A DNA stretch of 5,981 nt, from the NCBI GenBank assembly GCA_001776335.1, contig MFAZ01000018.1, positions 1 to 5,981 of the forward strand. The letters run 5' to 3'. Below the pieces are notes generated by a model. The model saw only the letters and a list, made by a program, of their open reading frames with translations. It had not been told where the DNA came from and did no database searches. The position numbers were made by a program, and so were the translations under genes. Of this stretch, positions 5,640 through 5,981 are shown in pieces (within the stretch, counting starts at the first letter, position 1; each line of letters begins with the position of its first letter). The stretch comes from Candidatus Curtissbacteria bacterium RIFCSPHIGHO2_01_FULL_41_11 (GTDB lineage Bacteria > Patescibacteriota > Microgenomatia > Curtissbacterales > GWA2-41-24).

Positions 5640-5981
5640 ATGAATGTCGCATCTGCCCATTCTGATAACTCTACATCAGAACTTTCAGACATTTTTTTAA
5701 AAGGAATGGAAATTGCAAATTACGAATTGATGGTTGTTGCGACTCCCGGAGAAGGAGTTGATAGCTTTTTCAAAAAGCTTGAAGATTTTTTAGTCGGCGC
5801 AAAAGCATCAAAGATTAAAACCGAGCGATTGGGCAAAAAGCCTTTGGCATATCAGATTGCCAAACAGGTGGAGGGAGAGTATGCAACTTTTACTTTTGAA
5901 GCACCTTCTGATGTTCCGCAGTCGCTGGCGGGAAAAATGAAACTTGAGCAAGACACAGTATTGAGGTATCTTATAACAAGA
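5640..5981 (+). CDS. rpsF: 30S ribosomal protein S6 (5' part; runs off the window)
   Basis: 114 codons are visible and the frame is still open at the window edge. S6 is a small-subunit ribosomal protein that binds 16S rRNA together with S18. The S6 fold is recognisable: first strand NYELMVVATP (27-36), helix VDSFFKKLEDFL (40-51), the conserved ERLGKKPLAYQIAK block (62-75; family pattern with G-[KR]-LAYPI-K), GEYATFTFEAP (79-89) and the last strand DTVLRYLITR (105-114). Using the ATG at 5640 gives a 22-residue Ser/Asp-rich N-terminal extension before the usual S6 start. The alternative ATG at 5706 would give the canonical MEIANYEL start, but its AAGGA sequence lies too close to serve as a normal ribosome-binding site. 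The upstream -10-like box favours 5640. The start is therefore uncertain, the identity is not. S6 genes often precede ssb and rpsR, which may lie beyond the edge. Confidence 0.93.
   Translation, partial: MNVASAHSDNSTSELSDIFLKGMEIANYELMVVATPGEGVDSFFKKLEDFLVGAKASKIKTERLGKKPLAYQIAKQVEGEYATFTFEAPSDVPQSLAGKMKLEQDTVLRYLITR

Noticed and set aside
5622..5640. YchF-S6 fusion by UGA read-through, since both genes share a frame
   Set aside because: YchF ends in the normal EFRFNV C-terminus, other genes here also end at TGA, and no in-frame TGA occurs inside any gene, so UGA is a stop.
5211..5660. Open frame on the minus strand, about 149 codons
   Set aside because: It lies entirely opposite ychF and the rpsF start. 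The conceptual protein has no recognisable domain and looks like reverse translation of the conserved TGS-domain codons.
1..5981. tRNA, rRNA, CRISPR array, insertion sequence or riboswitch
   Set aside because: Reading both strands gave no cloverleaf, no regularly spaced repeats, no transposase frame and no non-coding stretch longer than 67 bases.

Overview
The window looks like part of a small, AT-leaning bacterial genome, most likely a Candidate Phyla Radiation (Patescibacteria) organism. A Microgenomates- or Parcubacteria-type lineage is my best guess, at moderate confidence, because no lineage-specific marker can be placed without a search. Supporting points are tightly packed genes, -10 boxes almost touching start codons, no gene start with a normally spaced Shine-Dalgarno sequence, and a cell-surface glycan cluster next to housekeeping genes. 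A palindromic insert inside ychF also resembles repeats I associate, from memory only, with such genomes. TGA serves as a stop codon (genes ending at 1587, 2816 and 5624), so this is not a UGA-glycine lineage.

Left part (1-4426): a glycan or cell-envelope module. It opens with the 3' part of an NAD-dependent sugar-nucleotide epimerase/dehydratase gene, cut by the window edge at what appears to be the catalytic lysine. After a 65-base AT-rich gap with overlapping TATAAT boxes come three genes joined by two 4-base ATGA overlaps: a GT-A-like putative glycosyltransferase (694-1587), a GT-B family-4 glycosyltransferase (1584-2816) and a multi-pass DUF2142/GT-C-like membrane protein (2813-4426). 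The likely division of labour is sugar-nucleotide synthesis, cytoplasmic sugar transfer, then a membrane step on a lipid-linked or surface glycan. The substrates cannot be read from sequence.

Right part (4427-5981): housekeeping genes with visibly higher GC. A 67-base gap carries a weak terminator-like hairpin and a perfect extended -10 box (TGTTATAAT), placed so that transcription should begin at the A of the ychF start codon, giving a leaderless mRNA. ychF encodes a full-length YchF/OLA1-type ATPase with an unusual in-frame insert just after the P-loop. Fifteen bases downstream begins ribosomal protein S6 (rpsF), cut by the right edge. Its candidate extended -10 box overlaps the ychF stop codon.

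The most interesting signals are the palindromic, direct-repeat-containing insert in ychF, the repeated leaderless-type start architecture, and a 13-base perfect inverted repeat bracketing the ychF promoter and start.
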